The notes under the pieces are model-generated. The model was not told where the DNA came from, ran no database searches, and was given only the letters and a program-made list of their open reading frames with translations. Source: Lachnospira sp. UBA5912 (GTDB taxonomy: Bacteria; Bacillota; Clostridia; Lachnospirales; Lachnospiraceae). Taken from it: a stretch of 13,053 bases of DNA. Position numbers and translations under genes: made by a program. Where the stretch lies: contig DJDY01000040.1 in assembly GCA_002435585.1 (NCBI GenBank), positions 1-13,053 of the forward strand, given 5' to 3'. Below, piece after piece: positions 13,013 through 13,053 of the stretch; position 1 is the first letter of the stretch; the number at the start of each line of letters is the position of its first letter.

Positions 13013-13053
13013 ATGTGAGTGTCAAAAGTAAATTTTGCCACTCACTGATGTAT
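13013..13053. repeat. Dispersed repeat, copy 2 (cut by the window end)
   Basis: It matches 9174-9214 at 35 of 41 positions in the same orientation. Bases 13015-13045 form a 31-nt hairpin with 12 of 13 pairs and loop GTAAA. The remainder of the element lies beyond the window. It stands upstream of degV, whose transcription runs away from it. Confidence 0.62.

Noticed and set aside
1..13053. Defence island, prophage, CRISPR array, transposase, tRNA or rRNA
   Set aside because: None of the reading frames or repeats on either strand shows these features. The window is mostly ordinary chromosomal genes with scattered regulatory repeats.

Overview
The window is 13 kb of AT-rich, low-GC Gram-positive chromosome. 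AGGAGG/AAGGAG ribosome sites, short intergenic gaps, strictly anaerobic metabolism (a group B-type [FeFe] hydrogenase), a DapL-type lysine/peptidoglycan branch, a BspA-like leucine-rich lipoprotein and pectin catabolism together point to an anaerobic gut Clostridia of the Lachnospiraceae kind. Lachnospira/Eubacterium eligens-like is my guess from gene content, not a demonstrated assignment.

Layout. Positions 1-63 hold the tail of an unidentified + strand gene, followed by a compact run of small hairpins (78-211). A first + strand group (370-3207) encodes the hydrogenase, a NUDIX hydrolase of the ADP-ribose pyrophosphatase type and a leucine-rich lipoprotein. It ends at a long bidirectional terminator (3352-3417) shared with the convergent kdgF-like cupin (3440-3763, - strand). 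Next come a DUF218/YdcF-like membrane protein (4079-4825, +) and a convergent patatin-like phospholipase (4837-5697, -). A divergent regulatory region rich in repeats (5698-6027) precedes a 555-aa membrane protein of unknown function (6028-7695, +). A GH105 unsaturated rhamnogalacturonyl hydrolase (7951-9099, +) has its own promoter and terminator. A hairpin-bearing repeat element (9174-9278) precedes a two-gene unit: a small cupin and a coiled-coil protein with a C-terminal J domain (9356-10213). dapL (10452-11666) is followed by an unannotated fragment of a GGDEF domain (11669-11854), a second bidirectional terminator (11917-11959) and a convergent degV/fakB-like fatty-acid-binding gene (11975-12868, -). 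The window closes inside a second copy of the 9174 repeat.

How the genes fit together. GH105 releases 4,5-unsaturated galacturonate from rhamnogalacturonan disaccharides, and KdgF linearises unsaturated uronates, so these two non-adjacent genes form one pectin-catabolic step pair. DegV/FakB-type and patatin-like proteins both concern fatty acids or lipids but are not linked in an operon. Most of the rest is housekeeping.

I see no defence island, prophage, CRISPR array, tRNA or rRNA. The most novel items are the covarying dispersed repeat, the GGDEF remnant, the structured block at the left edge, and several palindromes or direct repeats sitting in promoters.
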